Origin: Allobosea sp. BK604
Lineage (GTDB): Bacteria; Pseudomonadota; Alphaproteobacteria; Rhizobiales; Beijerinckiaceae
Direction of reading: 5' to 3'
Assembly: GCF_004341515.1 (NCBI RefSeq)
Contig: NZ_SLZF01000004.1
Location: forward strand, 310,001 to 374,000
Length of the DNA: 64,000 bases
This document shows positions 1 to 7,170 of the stretch, piece after piece. The notes beneath the pieces were generated by a model, which saw only the letters and a list, made by a program, of their open reading frames with translations, was not told where the DNA came from and made no database searches. A program made the translations under genes and the position numbers. The first letter of the stretch is position 1. Each line of letters opens with the position of its first letter.

Positions 1-261
1 CCGCGGCAGGTGGCGCCAGCGGATCGCGAAGGGGCCGAGCGGGTCGGCGAGGAAGCCGGGAACCTTGCGCCAGAGGCCGGGAGTCGAGACCGGCATGATC
101 GTGCCCGAATTGATCCAGGCGCCGTTACCATAGCTTGCCGCCTGCTCGCCGCCCGGCTCGTCCGGCTCGACGATGGTGACGCGGTGGCCGTCACGCAGGC
201 ATTCGAGCGCGGTCAGCGCGCCGACGATCCCGGCACCGATGACGGCGACATGCTGGGTCAT
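1..261 (-). CDS. FAD-dependent D-amino-acid dehydrogenase-like protein (N-terminal part, runs off the window)
   Basis: Only the first 87 codons are inside the window; the gene continues beyond base 1. The protein opens with a Rossmann FAD-binding motif (VAVIGAGIVGALTALE, from residue 5) and an acidic strand end (VTIVEPDEPG), followed by a YGNGAWINSG segment typical of DadA-like members of the DAO superfamily. Family members oxidise D-amino acids or other secondary amines to imino or keto acids and pass electrons to the membrane chain. The start codon overlaps the stop of the upstream oxidoreductase as ATGA, so this is the fourth gene of the minus-strand operon that begins at 3150. The substrate cannot be told from this fragment. 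Confidence 0.8.
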   Translation of the reverse strand, partial: MTQHVAVIGAGIVGALTALECLRDGHRVTIVEPDEPGGEQAASYGNGAWINSGTIMPVSTPGLWRKVPGFLADPLGPFAIRWRHLPR

Positions 262-1439
262 GGCTTGTTTCCAGCGGCCGGCGTCGCATCGAATTCGCGC
301 CGGAATTTCTCGTCGGCCTCGACCGCACCGGTGAAGCGGCCGATCGAGAAGGGCGCGAGCGGCGTTTGCGTCTCACCGTCCACGATCAGCTCGCTCAGGC
401 ACAGCCCGACGCCAGGGCCGATCTGGAAGCCGTGGCCGCAGAAGCCGAAGGCGTGGAACAGACCAGGCGTCGTCAGGCTCGGGCCGATGACCGGGATCAT
501 GTCGGGCAAATAGCCCTCGATGCCGGACCAGACGCGAATCACATGGCAGCTCTCCAGGGCGGGCACTGCCGCTCCGAGATGGCGCATCGCGGCCAGCGTC
601 TTGGCGAGCGGCACCGGGGCGCGGTTGGCGACAGGGTCGGCGGCCGTGCGCGGATAGCCGGCGAGTATGACGTTGCCGCGCGGGATCTGCCGGAAGATCA
701 CGGTGCCGTCGACGGCCTGGACGGAGGGCCTGATGAAATACGGGAAAGGTTCGGTGACGAATTGCGGCGGCCCGGCCGGAAAGAGCGGCGCCGTCTCGCT
801 GAATTGCTCGGCAATGGCGAGCGCCCAGGCGCCGGCGCAATTGATGACCTGGCCGCAATCGATCGAAAGGCCGGTATCGGTGGCGAGGCTGAAGGCGCCG
901 TCTCCGGTCCGCAATTCGGTGACCCGGCACGTCTCGACGATGGTGACGCCGAGCCCTTTCGCCGCCCGTGCCACGGCCGGCGTGACCAGGCGCGGATTGG
1001 CCGTGGCGTCGCGGGCCGAATAGGTCGCGGCATAGGCCTTGTCGCTGAGCCAGGGGTAGCGGCGCCGCAGATCGACGTGGTCCAGATGCTCGATCGTCAG
1101 GCCATGGGATTCGGAGACGGCGGCATAGGCCTCGACCTTCCGCCACTCGTCCTCGGAGGAGGCGAAATAGAGATGACCGGTCGCCTCGAACTCGCAGGCA
1201 TCGCCGATCAAGGTCTCGATCTGCTCCCAGAGCGCCTGTGAGCGCAGCGAGAGCGGATATTGTCCGGGAAAGCGGCCCTGCAGGCGAAGGTTGCCGAAAT
1301 TCGTGCCGCTTGATTGTGCGCCGACCACGTCCTTCTCGAGCAGGACGACGCGCTGGCCGCGCTTCGCCAGGAAATAGGCCGACCAGACGCCGATCAGCCC
1401 GCCGCCGATGATGGCGACATCTGCGCTCAGCCTGGTCAT
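258..1439 (-). CDS. FAD-dependent oxidoreductase, HcnC/opine oxidase subunit B-like (beta subunit)
   Basis: A 393-residue DAO-superfamily flavoprotein. GGGLIG at residues 12-17 is the dinucleotide-binding loop and VVLLEK ends the second strand; a second FAD-contact segment near the C terminus reads GFCGHGFQIGPGVG. Length and architecture match the catalytic beta subunit of heteromeric dehydrogenases such as hydrogen cyanide synthase (HcnC), octopine/nopaline oxidase and D-hydroxyproline dehydrogenase. It lies third in an operon whose first two genes encode the matching [2Fe-2S] and NAD-type FAD subunits, with ATGA overlaps on both sides, which supports a stoichiometric complex. The natural substrate (an opine, imino acid or N-substituted amino acid) is inferred only as a class. 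Confidence 0.85.
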   Translation of the reverse strand: MTRLSADVAIIGGGLIGVWSAYFLAKRGQRVVLLEKDVVGAQSSGTNFGNLRLQGRFPGQYPLSLRSQALWEQIETLIGDACEFEATGHLYFASSEDEWRKVEAYAAVSESHGLTIEHLDHVDLRRRYPWLSDKAYAATYSARDATANPRLVTPAVARAAKGLGVTIVETCRVTELRTGDGAFSLATDTGLSIDCGQVINCAGAWALAIAEQFSETAPLFPAGPPQFVTEPFPYFIRPSVQAVDGTVIFRQIPRGNVILAGYPRTAADPVANRAPVPLAKTLAAMRHLGAAVPALESCHVIRVWSGIEGYLPDMIPVIGPSLTTPGLFHAFGFCGHGFQIGPGVGLCLSELIVDGETQTPLAPFSIGRFTGAVEADEKFRREFDATPAAGNKP

Positions 1440-2803
1440 GACGCGCCGGCCTTGGCAGCGGCGAGCGCCACGGGCTTGATCGGCGCCTGCATGCGCAGAC
1501 GTCCCGCCTCGGCGCCGGCGATATTGCCGACACCCGCGACGATTTCCTGGAGCGCCGGCCCGCAGATCCGGCCCTGGCAGCGGCCCATGCCGCAGCGGGT
1601 CATGGCCTTGACCCGGTTGACCTCGGTCGGGCCGAGTTCCTGCGCCATGGCCTGCCTGATCTCGCCGAGCGAGACCTTCTCGCAGCGGCAGAGCGTGACA
1701 TCGTCGGGCAGGGCGCGGATCTGCGCGACCGGCCAGGCGAAGGCCTGCGACAGCCCGCGCTGGAAGGCGCGCAGGCGCGAGGCGCGCCGGCGCAGGGCCG
1801 CGACGGCCGCTGCGTCGGAGGGGATGCCGAGATCGGCGAGCAGGGCATGCGCCGCGAGGGCGCCGCTGGCCTCGGCGGCGTCGGCCCCGCCGATCGTCAT
1901 GCCGTCGCCGGCGAGATAGAGCCCGTCGCCGGCGCGGCCATCGGCATCGGCCTGCGGCAGCCAGAGCCGGAAGGCCTCGTCATAGGCGAGCTGCGCGCCG
2001 GCCAGCTCCGCGAGCTGCGTCTCCGGCTTCAGCCCGTAGCCGAGCGCGACGGCGTCGCAGGCGAAGCGGCGTTCGCGGCCCTTCGCGTCGCGGATCAGCA
2101 GCGACTCGACATGTCCGTCGCCTGCGACGGCGAGCGGTGTGACGCCATGCAGCACCGGCACGCCGGCACGCATCGCCCCGCCGAGATAGGCGAGCCCGCG
2201 CAGCAAGGTGCGCGGCGAGTTCAGAAGGGCGGGCAGGGCGGCGAGCTTGCGGACGAAGGGGGTGGTGTCGGCGATCACGACCACCTCGGCGCCGAGTGCG
2301 CGATATTGTCGGGCGGCCAGCGCCAGCAGCGGCGAGGAGCCGAGGAAGGCGACCCGGCGACCGATGAAGCAGCCCTGGTCCTTCAGCGCGACCTGCGCTC
2401 CGCCCAGCCCGAAGACACCGGGCAGGGTCCAGCCCGGCATGGGCGCGATCCGGTCCATCGCGCCGGTTGCGATGACCAGCGCGTCGTAGTCCAGCGTCGT
2501 GGCGCGGCCATCCTGCTGGAGATGCAGCGTCTTGCCGTCGATGCCCCAGACCAGCGTGCCGGGGCGATAATCGATCTGCCCGCGCAAGCTCTCGAAGCGC
2601 TCATGCAGCGCCTGGTATTTCGATGCCTCGCTGCCCATCAGCGCGTTCATGTCGAGCCGGAGGCCGGGCGAGGGCTTGCGGTAGCCCTGGCCGCCGGCCT
2701 GGCGGCCTTCGTCAAGCAGGATCGGCTGCCGGCCATGGGCGAGCAAGGTCTCGGCCGCGTTGATGCCGGCGGGCCCGGCGCCGACGATGACGATCCGGGT
2801 CAT
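1436..2803 (-). CDS. FAD/NAD(P)-binding oxidoreductase with BFD-like [2Fe-2S] domain, HcnB/opine oxidase subunit A-like
   Basis: A 455-residue alpha-type subunit. GAGPAG at residues 8-13 is the FAD Rossmann motif, with a second nucleotide-binding region in the middle of the chain (RRVAFLGSSPLLALAA). At roughly residues 365-415 a BFD-like iron-sulfur segment carries CRCEKV and then CGMGRCQGRIC. The start chosen is the ATG that overlaps the upstream stop (2800-2803); a longer open frame to 2923 exists but would run through the preceding gene. In HcnABC, octopine oxidase and LhpBEF-type D-hydroxyproline dehydrogenases this subunit transfers electrons from the catalytic flavoprotein. Operon position between the small [2Fe-2S] protein and the HcnC-like subunit supports the same role. 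Confidence 0.87.
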   Translation of the reverse strand: MTRIVIVGAGPAGINAAETLLAHGRQPILLDEGRQAGGQGYRKPSPGLRLDMNALMGSEASKYQALHERFESLRGQIDYRPGTLVWGIDGKTLHLQQDGRATTLDYDALVIATGAMDRIAPMPGWTLPGVFGLGGAQVALKDQGCFIGRRVAFLGSSPLLALAARQYRALGAEVVVIADTTPFVRKLAALPALLNSPRTLLRGLAYLGGAMRAGVPVLHGVTPLAVAGDGHVESLLIRDAKGRERRFACDAVALGYGLKPETQLAELAGAQLAYDEAFRLWLPQADADGRAGDGLYLAGDGMTIGGADAAEASGALAAHALLADLGIPSDAAAVAALRRRASRLRAFQRGLSQAFAWPVAQIRALPDDVTLCRCEKVSLGEIRQAMAQELGPTEVNRVKAMTRCGMGRCQGRICGPALQEIVAGVGNIAGAEAGRLRMQAPIKPVALAAAKAGAS

Positions 2804-3150
2804 GGTGTTGCGAAAGGTCCTGGCGCGGCGAAAGCGGGCGGCAAGGTCAGGAGCGCCATGCCGGCCCGTACCGGTGTGGTGCAGGCCCGCAGGCGTTCGC
2901 CCTGCGCGGTCCAGACCCAGCAATCCTGGCAGGCGCCCATCAGGCAGAAGCCGGCGCGCGGCTCGCCACCGAATTCGAGATGCCGCAGGCGCGGGCCATG
3001 CGTCAGGATGGTGGCTAGGACGCTGTCATCCTCGGTCGCTGCGACCTCGCGGCCGTCGATGGTGAGGGTGATGGCGCGTCCGTCGCGGGCGACGGCGCGG
3101 ACCAGTTGCGCCCGATGCCTCGTCGCGTCCCTCTCAGCCAAATCCGCCAT
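2800..3150 (-). CDS. small (2Fe-2S)-binding subunit, HcnA-like
   Basis: A 116-residue ferredoxin-fold protein with C69-x4-C74-x2-C77-x12-C90, the plant-type [2Fe-2S] spacing seen in HcnA and in the N-terminal part of sarcosine oxidase alpha. It is the first gene of the HcnABC-like operon and overlaps the next gene by ATGA. The start at 3150 has only a weak Shine-Dalgarno (AGCGGG), and the domain could begin at an internal GTG near residue 17, so the start is uncertain. The operator-like repeat at 3160-3176 ends only ten bases before this ATG, so repressor binding there should block transcription initiation or early elongation. Confidence 0.85.
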   Translation of the reverse strand: MADLAERDATRHRAQLVRAVARDGRAITLTIDGREVAATEDDSVLATILTHGPRLRHLEFGGEPRAGFCLMGACQDCWVWTAQGERLRACTTPVRAGMALLTLPPAFAAPGPFATP

Positions 3151-3159
3151 AGCGCCCGC

Positions 3160-3176
3160 TTATCGTTATGCGATAA
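3160..3176. promoter_or_regulatory. probable IclR operator, copy 1
   Basis: A perfect inverted repeat TTATCG-TTATG-CGATAA. The same arms with the same 5-base spacer recur at 4136-4152, on the other side of the IclR gene. A weaker TTAT-N5-ATAA repeat adjoins it at 3178-3190. It lies immediately upstream of the HcnABC-like operon and downstream of that operon's likely promoter. Confidence 0.7.
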
Positions 3177-3186
3177 CTTATGTCGG

Positions 3187-3217
3187 ATAATACTAAGGCG
3201 AGCGCAGGGCCTGTCAA
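3187..3217 (-). promoter_or_regulatory. candidate sigma-70 promoter of the HcnABC-like operon
   Basis: On the minus strand, TTGACA (3217-3212) is followed after 19 bases by TATTAT (3192-3187). The -10 overlaps the weaker operator half-sites, and the perfect operator 3160-3176 lies just downstream, which suits repression. The spacer is a little long, so the assignment is tentative. Confidence 0.4.
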
Positions 3218-3233
3218 GAAACCGTCGTGCTTT

Positions 3234-4052
3234 TCAAACCCGCGAGATTGCGTGCGCCGTGGCGACGATCAATGAGGAGAAGCGGGCGATCACCTCCTCG
3301 CGGCTGTAGCGCGAACAGGAGACCGCGATGTTGACGGCGCCCTCGGGCCGGCCGCGGTGATCGAGGATCGGCGCCGCGATCGAGGCGTCGCTCAGGTAGA
3401 ATTCCTCGAAGGCGGTCGCATAGCCCTGGGCCCGCGTCTCGCGGATCTTTGCGAGGAGAGCGTCGCGCTGCCAGGTGGTCGAGGGCGTGTGCTGCTTGCG
3501 GTCGGACTTGTCGATGATCGCCATCGCCTGGTCCTCGGGCAGGCGCGACAGCATGGCGATGCCCGGTGCGGTGCAATAGGCCGGCATCCGCGTGCCGATG
3601 ATGACGTCGGTATTGAGCACGTGGCGGCTCAGGAAGCGTGAGACGAAGATGATCTCGGTCTCCTCCAGCGTCGTCAGGTTGACCGTCTCCTCGGTCTCCT
3701 TGCTGAGATGCATCAGGTAGGGCATCGCCCGGTCGACCAGCCGGCTGCTGCGGAAGAAATGGTGGCCGAGATCGAGCGTCTTGGCGGTCAGCTCGAAGCG
3801 CTTGGTCTCGCTGTCCTTGTGCAGATAGCCGAGCTTGGTCAGCGTATGGGTGAAGCGCTGGGCCGAGCTGATGTCCATGCCGGTCACCGAAGCGACCTGC
3901 GACAGGTTCAGCGTCGGATGCTGCCGGCCAAAGGCCGACAGCACGCGAAACGCCTTCTCCACCGACATGACCATCAGCGGGTCGTCGGATTTCTCGCCGG
4001 CGTTGCCGCTGCGCTTGCCCTTGGGCGCCTTGCTCTCGTCGAGCGTCGTCAT
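3234..4052 (-). CDS. IclR-family transcriptional regulator
   Basis: A 272-residue protein with the N-terminal winged helix of IclR regulators at about residues 30-95 (LNLSQVASVTGMDISSAQRF is the HTH core) and a C-terminal effector-binding domain, ending in a region like those that contact small organic acids (VNIAVSCSRYSREEV). A strong Shine-Dalgarno (GGAGAGG) precedes the ATG at 4052. The gene is divergent from the crotonase operon and follows the HcnABC-like promoter region. Matching perfect inverted repeats on both sides make it the likely regulator of both operons and of itself. IclR proteins usually bind a pathway intermediate; whether this one represses or activates cannot be read from sequence. 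Confidence 0.92.
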   Translation of the reverse strand: MTTLDESKAPKGKRSGNAGEKSDDPLMVMSVEKAFRVLSAFGRQHPTLNLSQVASVTGMDISSAQRFTHTLTKLGYLHKDSETKRFELTAKTLDLGHHFFRSSRLVDRAMPYLMHLSKETEETVNLTTLEETEIIFVSRFLSRHVLNTDVIIGTRMPAYCTAPGIAMLSRLPEDQAMAIIDKSDRKQHTPSTTWQRDALLAKIRETRAQGYATAFEEFYLSDASIAAPILDHRGRPEGAVNIAVSCSRYSREEVIARFSSLIVATAHAISRV

Positions 4053-4135
4053 GCTTGGCCTCTCCTGTCCGGATCAATGGCGGCGACACTTCCGGTTGAC
4101 AAGATGGCCGGCTTCGTTCGATCATTCAATATAAC

Positions 4136-4152
4136 TTATCGTATATCGATAA
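4136..4152. promoter_or_regulatory. probable IclR operator, copy 2
   Basis: Perfect inverted repeat TTATCG-TATAT-CGATAA, identical in arms and spacing to the site at 3160-3176. It sits in the divergent region between the IclR gene and the crotonase operon, 21 bases before the crotonase start. A TTGACA at 4096-4101 may belong to a promoter here, but I see no clear -10 at normal spacing. Confidence 0.7.
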
Positions 4153-4173
4153 AACATCATCGGGAGTCCAGGC

Positions 4174-4944
4174 ATGAAGGAATTCGTTCTGAGCGAGGTT
4201 CGGGGGGCTGTCGGCATCCTCACCCTCAACCGTCCTCAGGTGCTCAATGCCTGGAATGCGCCGATGCGGACCCGGCTCGTCGAGGCCTTCGACGAGCTCG
4301 AGGCGAACGAGGCGGTGCGGGCGATCATCCTGACCGGCGCGGGCGAGCGTGCCTTCGGCGCCGGGCAGGATCTGAACGAGACCAAGACCTTCGATGCCGA
4401 CCGCGCCGAGGAGTGGATGGGCGAATGGGAGCGCCTCTACGACCGTATCCGCTCGCTCTCGAAGCCGGTCATCGCCGCATTGAACGGCGTCGCCGCCGGC
4501 TCGGCCTTCCAGGTCGCACTGCTGTGCGACCTGCGCATCGGCCATGACGGCGTTACCATGGGCCAGCCCGAGATCAATTCCGGCATCGCCTCGGTGACCG
4601 GTCCCTGGATCATGCGCGAGATGATCGGCATCGCCCGGACCATCGACCTCACCCTGACCGGGCGGATGATGGACGCGGATGAATGCTTCCGCATCGGCCT
4701 GATGAATCGCATCGTCCCGAAGGGCCAGGTGATGGCGGCGTCGCTGGCGCTGGCGGAGGAGCTCGCGGCCAAGCCGCCCGTCGCCATGCGGCTCAACAAG
4801 GCCCGCTTCCGCGAGGTGACCGAGGAGGGCTTCCGTGAATGCCTGGTCGCCGGCATCCGCAACCAGCGCGAAGCCTATGCCACCGGCGAGCCGGCCCGGA
4901 TGATGGAAGAGTTCCTGGCGAAACGGGCGGCGAGAAAGGCCTGA
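4174..4944 (+). CDS. enoyl-CoA hydratase/isomerase (crotonase) family protein with an altered active site
   Basis: A 256-residue crotonase. The two oxyanion-hole regions are visible (AFGAGQDL, residues 60-67, and NGVAAGSAF, 104-112). Of the two glutamates used by canonical enoyl-CoA hydratases, the second is present (E133 in GQPEINSG), but the first aligns with Gln (Q113 in FQVALLCD). This argues against a textbook hydratase and leaves other crotonase chemistry open, such as isomerisation, hydrolysis or elimination of a CoA thioester. It is the first gene of the seven-gene operon that also encodes the acyl-CoA ligase, so it probably acts on the CoA ester that enzyme makes. A GGGAG ribosome-binding site precedes the ATG. 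Confidence 0.88.
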   Translation: MKEFVLSEVRGAVGILTLNRPQVLNAWNAPMRTRLVEAFDELEANEAVRAIILTGAGERAFGAGQDLNETKTFDADRAEEWMGEWERLYDRIRSLSKPVIAALNGVAAGSAFQVALLCDLRIGHDGVTMGQPEINSGIASVTGPWIMREMIGIARTIDLTLTGRMMDADECFRIGLMNRIVPKGQVMAASLALAEELAAKPPVAMRLNKARFREVTEEGFRECLVAGIRNQREAYATGEPARMMEEFLAKRAARKA

Positions 4945-5009
4945 ACGGCCGACCGCCCGGGGATTTGGACGAGGGGAATGCGGGAACAACCGCGGAACGG
5001 GAGAATGTC

Positions 5010-6074
5010 ATGATGTTCGATTCCAAGCTGAACCGTCGCAGCCTGCTGAAGCTGACCGGCGGTGCCGCCATGACCGGCGTGTTCGCGCCGGCCATCATCG
5101 GCCGCGCCGCGGCGGCGACGCAGATCACGGTCGCCGATCCCGGCGGCCCGTTCGGCCCGGCCTGGCGCAAGGCCTTCTACGATCCGTTCGAGAAGGCGAC
5201 CGGCAACAAGGTCGTCAACGTCGCCCGCGAAGCCGAGCCGACCGCGCAGTTCAAGGCGATGGTCGAGACCAAATCCTACACCTGGGATGTCTGCACGCTG
5301 ACCCTCTCGGCGCGCGATATCCTGGCCGCTCAGGGCCTGCTCGACCCGATCGGCTTCACGCATGCCGACGTGCCGCAGCTCATGCCCGAGGCGGTCTCGG
5401 CGAATTACATGGGTACGGACGTCTACTCGACCGTCCTGGCCTACCGGACCGACCGCATGAAGAATGCGCCGACGAGCTGGACCGACTTCTTCAACGTCGA
5501 GAAGTTTCCCGGCCGCCGCGCCATGCGCAAGAATCCGATCGATACGATCGAACAGGCGCTGCTCGCCGACGGCGTGCCGCTCGACAAGCTCTATCCGCTT
5601 GATGTCGAGCGCGCCTTCAAGGTGCTCGACAAGATCAAGCAGCATGTCGCGGTGTGGTGGACCGGCGGCGCCCAGTCGACCCAGCTCCTGCAAAGCGGCG
5701 AGGTCGACATGATCCCGGGCTGGAATGCCCGCTTCCAGGCTGCGATCGACGGCGGCACCCCGGCCAAGATCGTCTGGAACCAGGGGCTCTACTCGATCGA
5801 AGGCTGGGGCATGCCGAAAGGCGGGCCGCGCGCCGAGGTCGCCAGGCAGTTCGTTCGCTTCTGCTCCGATCCGAAGCAGCAGGCGATCTATACCGAGATC
5901 CTCGCCTATGGCCCGACCAATCTCGACGCCTACAAGACGATCCCGACCGAGCGCGCCAGGTCGCTGCCGACCTCGCCGGAGAATCTGAAGCAGATGGCGA
6001 TCGCCAACGAAGGCTGGTGGAGCGCCAATCGCTCGGCCGTGACCGAGAAGTTCAACAGCTGGCTGCTGAGCTGA
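5010..6074 (+). CDS. ABC transporter periplasmic substrate-binding protein, spermidine/putrescine (PotD-like) type
   Basis: A 354-residue solute-binding protein. The N terminus has a twin-arginine-like signal (NRRSLLKLTGG) followed by a hydrophobic stretch and a probable cleavage after RAAA. The mature part has the PotD/SBP-family 'TWDVCTL' and 'WNARFQAAIDGG' regions typical of binding proteins for polyamines, opines and related cationic compounds. The open frame extends upstream to 4839, but that would overlap the crotonase; the ATG pair at 5010/5013 after GGGAGAA is the sensible start. ATPase and fused permease follow directly, completing an importer. The ligand is inferred to be the amine-containing substrate of the cluster. 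Confidence 0.88.
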   Translation: MMFDSKLNRRSLLKLTGGAAMTGVFAPAIIGRAAAATQITVADPGGPFGPAWRKAFYDPFEKATGNKVVNVAREAEPTAQFKAMVETKSYTWDVCTLTLSARDILAAQGLLDPIGFTHADVPQLMPEAVSANYMGTDVYSTVLAYRTDRMKNAPTSWTDFFNVEKFPGRRAMRKNPIDTIEQALLADGVPLDKLYPLDVERAFKVLDKIKQHVAVWWTGGAQSTQLLQSGEVDMIPGWNARFQAAIDGGTPAKIVWNQGLYSIEGWGMPKGGPRAEVARQFVRFCSDPKQQAIYTEILAYGPTNLDAYKTIPTERARSLPTSPENLKQMAIANEGWWSANRSAVTEKFNSWLLS

Positions 6075-6093
6075 CGAGCGCGTTTCGGTGGCG

Positions 6094-7170
6094 ATGATGA
6101 CCGGTATGCGCGGCGAGTCGCCGCCGAAACTCGTGGTGGAAGGGCTGTGCAAGCGCTATGGCGCGACCACGGCCCTCGAGCCGACCCAGCTCTCCGTTGC
6201 GGAGGGCGAGTTCCTGACCCTGCTCGGGCCCTCGGGCTCGGGCAAGACCACCTTGCTGCAGCTGATCTGCGGTCTCGTCGAGATGAGCGAGGGCCGCGTC
6301 GTCATCGACGGGCGCGACCAGTCGGACACGCCGGTGCACCAGCGCGATATCGGGCTGGTCTTCCAGCATTATGCGCTGTTCCCGCATCTCACCGTCGAGG
6401 AGAACATCGCCTTCCCGCTGAAGATGCGCGGACGGCCGTCGGCCGAGGTCAAGCAGCGCGTCGCCGACGCGCTCGGCATGGTCCATCTCGGCCATCTCTC
6501 CGGACGCTTCCCGCGCGAGCTCTCCGGCGGGCAGCAGCAGCGTGTCGCGCTGGCCCGCTGCTTCGTCTACCAGCCCTCGGTCATACTGATGGACGAGCCT
6601 CTCGGCGCGCTCGACAAGAAGCTGCGCGAGCATATGCAGATCGAGATCAAGCGGCTGCATCGCGAGAGCGGCGCGACGATCATCTATGTCACGCATGATC
6701 AGGAAGAGGCGCTGGCGATGTCCGACCGCATCTGCCTGATGAACCATGCGCGGATCGAGCAGCTCGGCACGCCGCGCGACATCTACGAGCGGCCGCGCAC
6801 CGCATTCGCGGCCGATTTCATCGGCATCTCCAACATCCTGCGCGGTGCATTCGTCGAGTCCCAGGGCCGGCGGATGCTGAAGACGGCGCATGGCGTGTTC
6901 CACCTGCCGGCGGATGCGCCCGCGCCGGGGGCGGAGGGCGCGGCGCTCGTCGTGCGCCCGGAATGCCTGCATCTCGGCAACGGCTCCGACAACAGCTTGA
7001 GCGGCCGCGTCAGCGAGGTCGTCTATGCCGGCTCGGAGACGCGCGTCATCGTCACGCTGGGCGAGGGGCAGGCGATCACGCTGCGCCTGCCGGCCGGGGT
7101 GCCGGCGCCGACGCTCGGCGAGACCGCGTCCTTCGGCTGGGACAGCGACAGGGCGGTGCTGGTGCCATGA
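6094..7170 (+). CDS. ABC transporter ATP-binding protein, PotA-like
   Basis: A 358-residue ATPase with Walker A (GPSGSGKTT), Q-loop (VFQHYALFPH), signature LSGGQQQR, Walker B (VILMDEPLGALD) and switch His (YVTHDQEEA). A C-terminal TOBE-type domain follows from about residue 245 (VVRPECLHLG). The length fits the PotA/MalK-like group with a regulatory tail. An in-frame GTG at 6088 could also serve as start. It lies 19 bases after the binding-protein gene, and its stop overlaps the start of the permease gene (ATGA), so the three are translationally coupled. Confidence 0.93.
   Translation: MMTGMRGESPPKLVVEGLCKRYGATTALEPTQLSVAEGEFLTLLGPSGSGKTTLLQLICGLVEMSEGRVVIDGRDQSDTPVHQRDIGLVFQHYALFPHLTVEENIAFPLKMRGRPSAEVKQRVADALGMVHLGHLSGRFPRELSGGQQQRVALARCFVYQPSVILMDEPLGALDKKLREHMQIEIKRLHRESGATIIYVTHDQEEALAMSDRICLMNHARIEQLGTPRDIYERPRTAFAADFIGISNILRGAFVESQGRRMLKTAHGVFHLPADAPAPGAEGAALVVRPECLHLGNGSDNSLSGRVSEVVYAGSETRVIVTLGEGQAITLRLPAGVPAPTLGETASFGWDSDRAVLVP

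Noticed and set aside
4096..4135. Complete sigma-70 promoter for the crotonase operon
   Set aside because: TTGACA at 4096-4101 is present, but the only good -10-like sequence (TATAAC, 4130-4135) is 28 bases away, too far.
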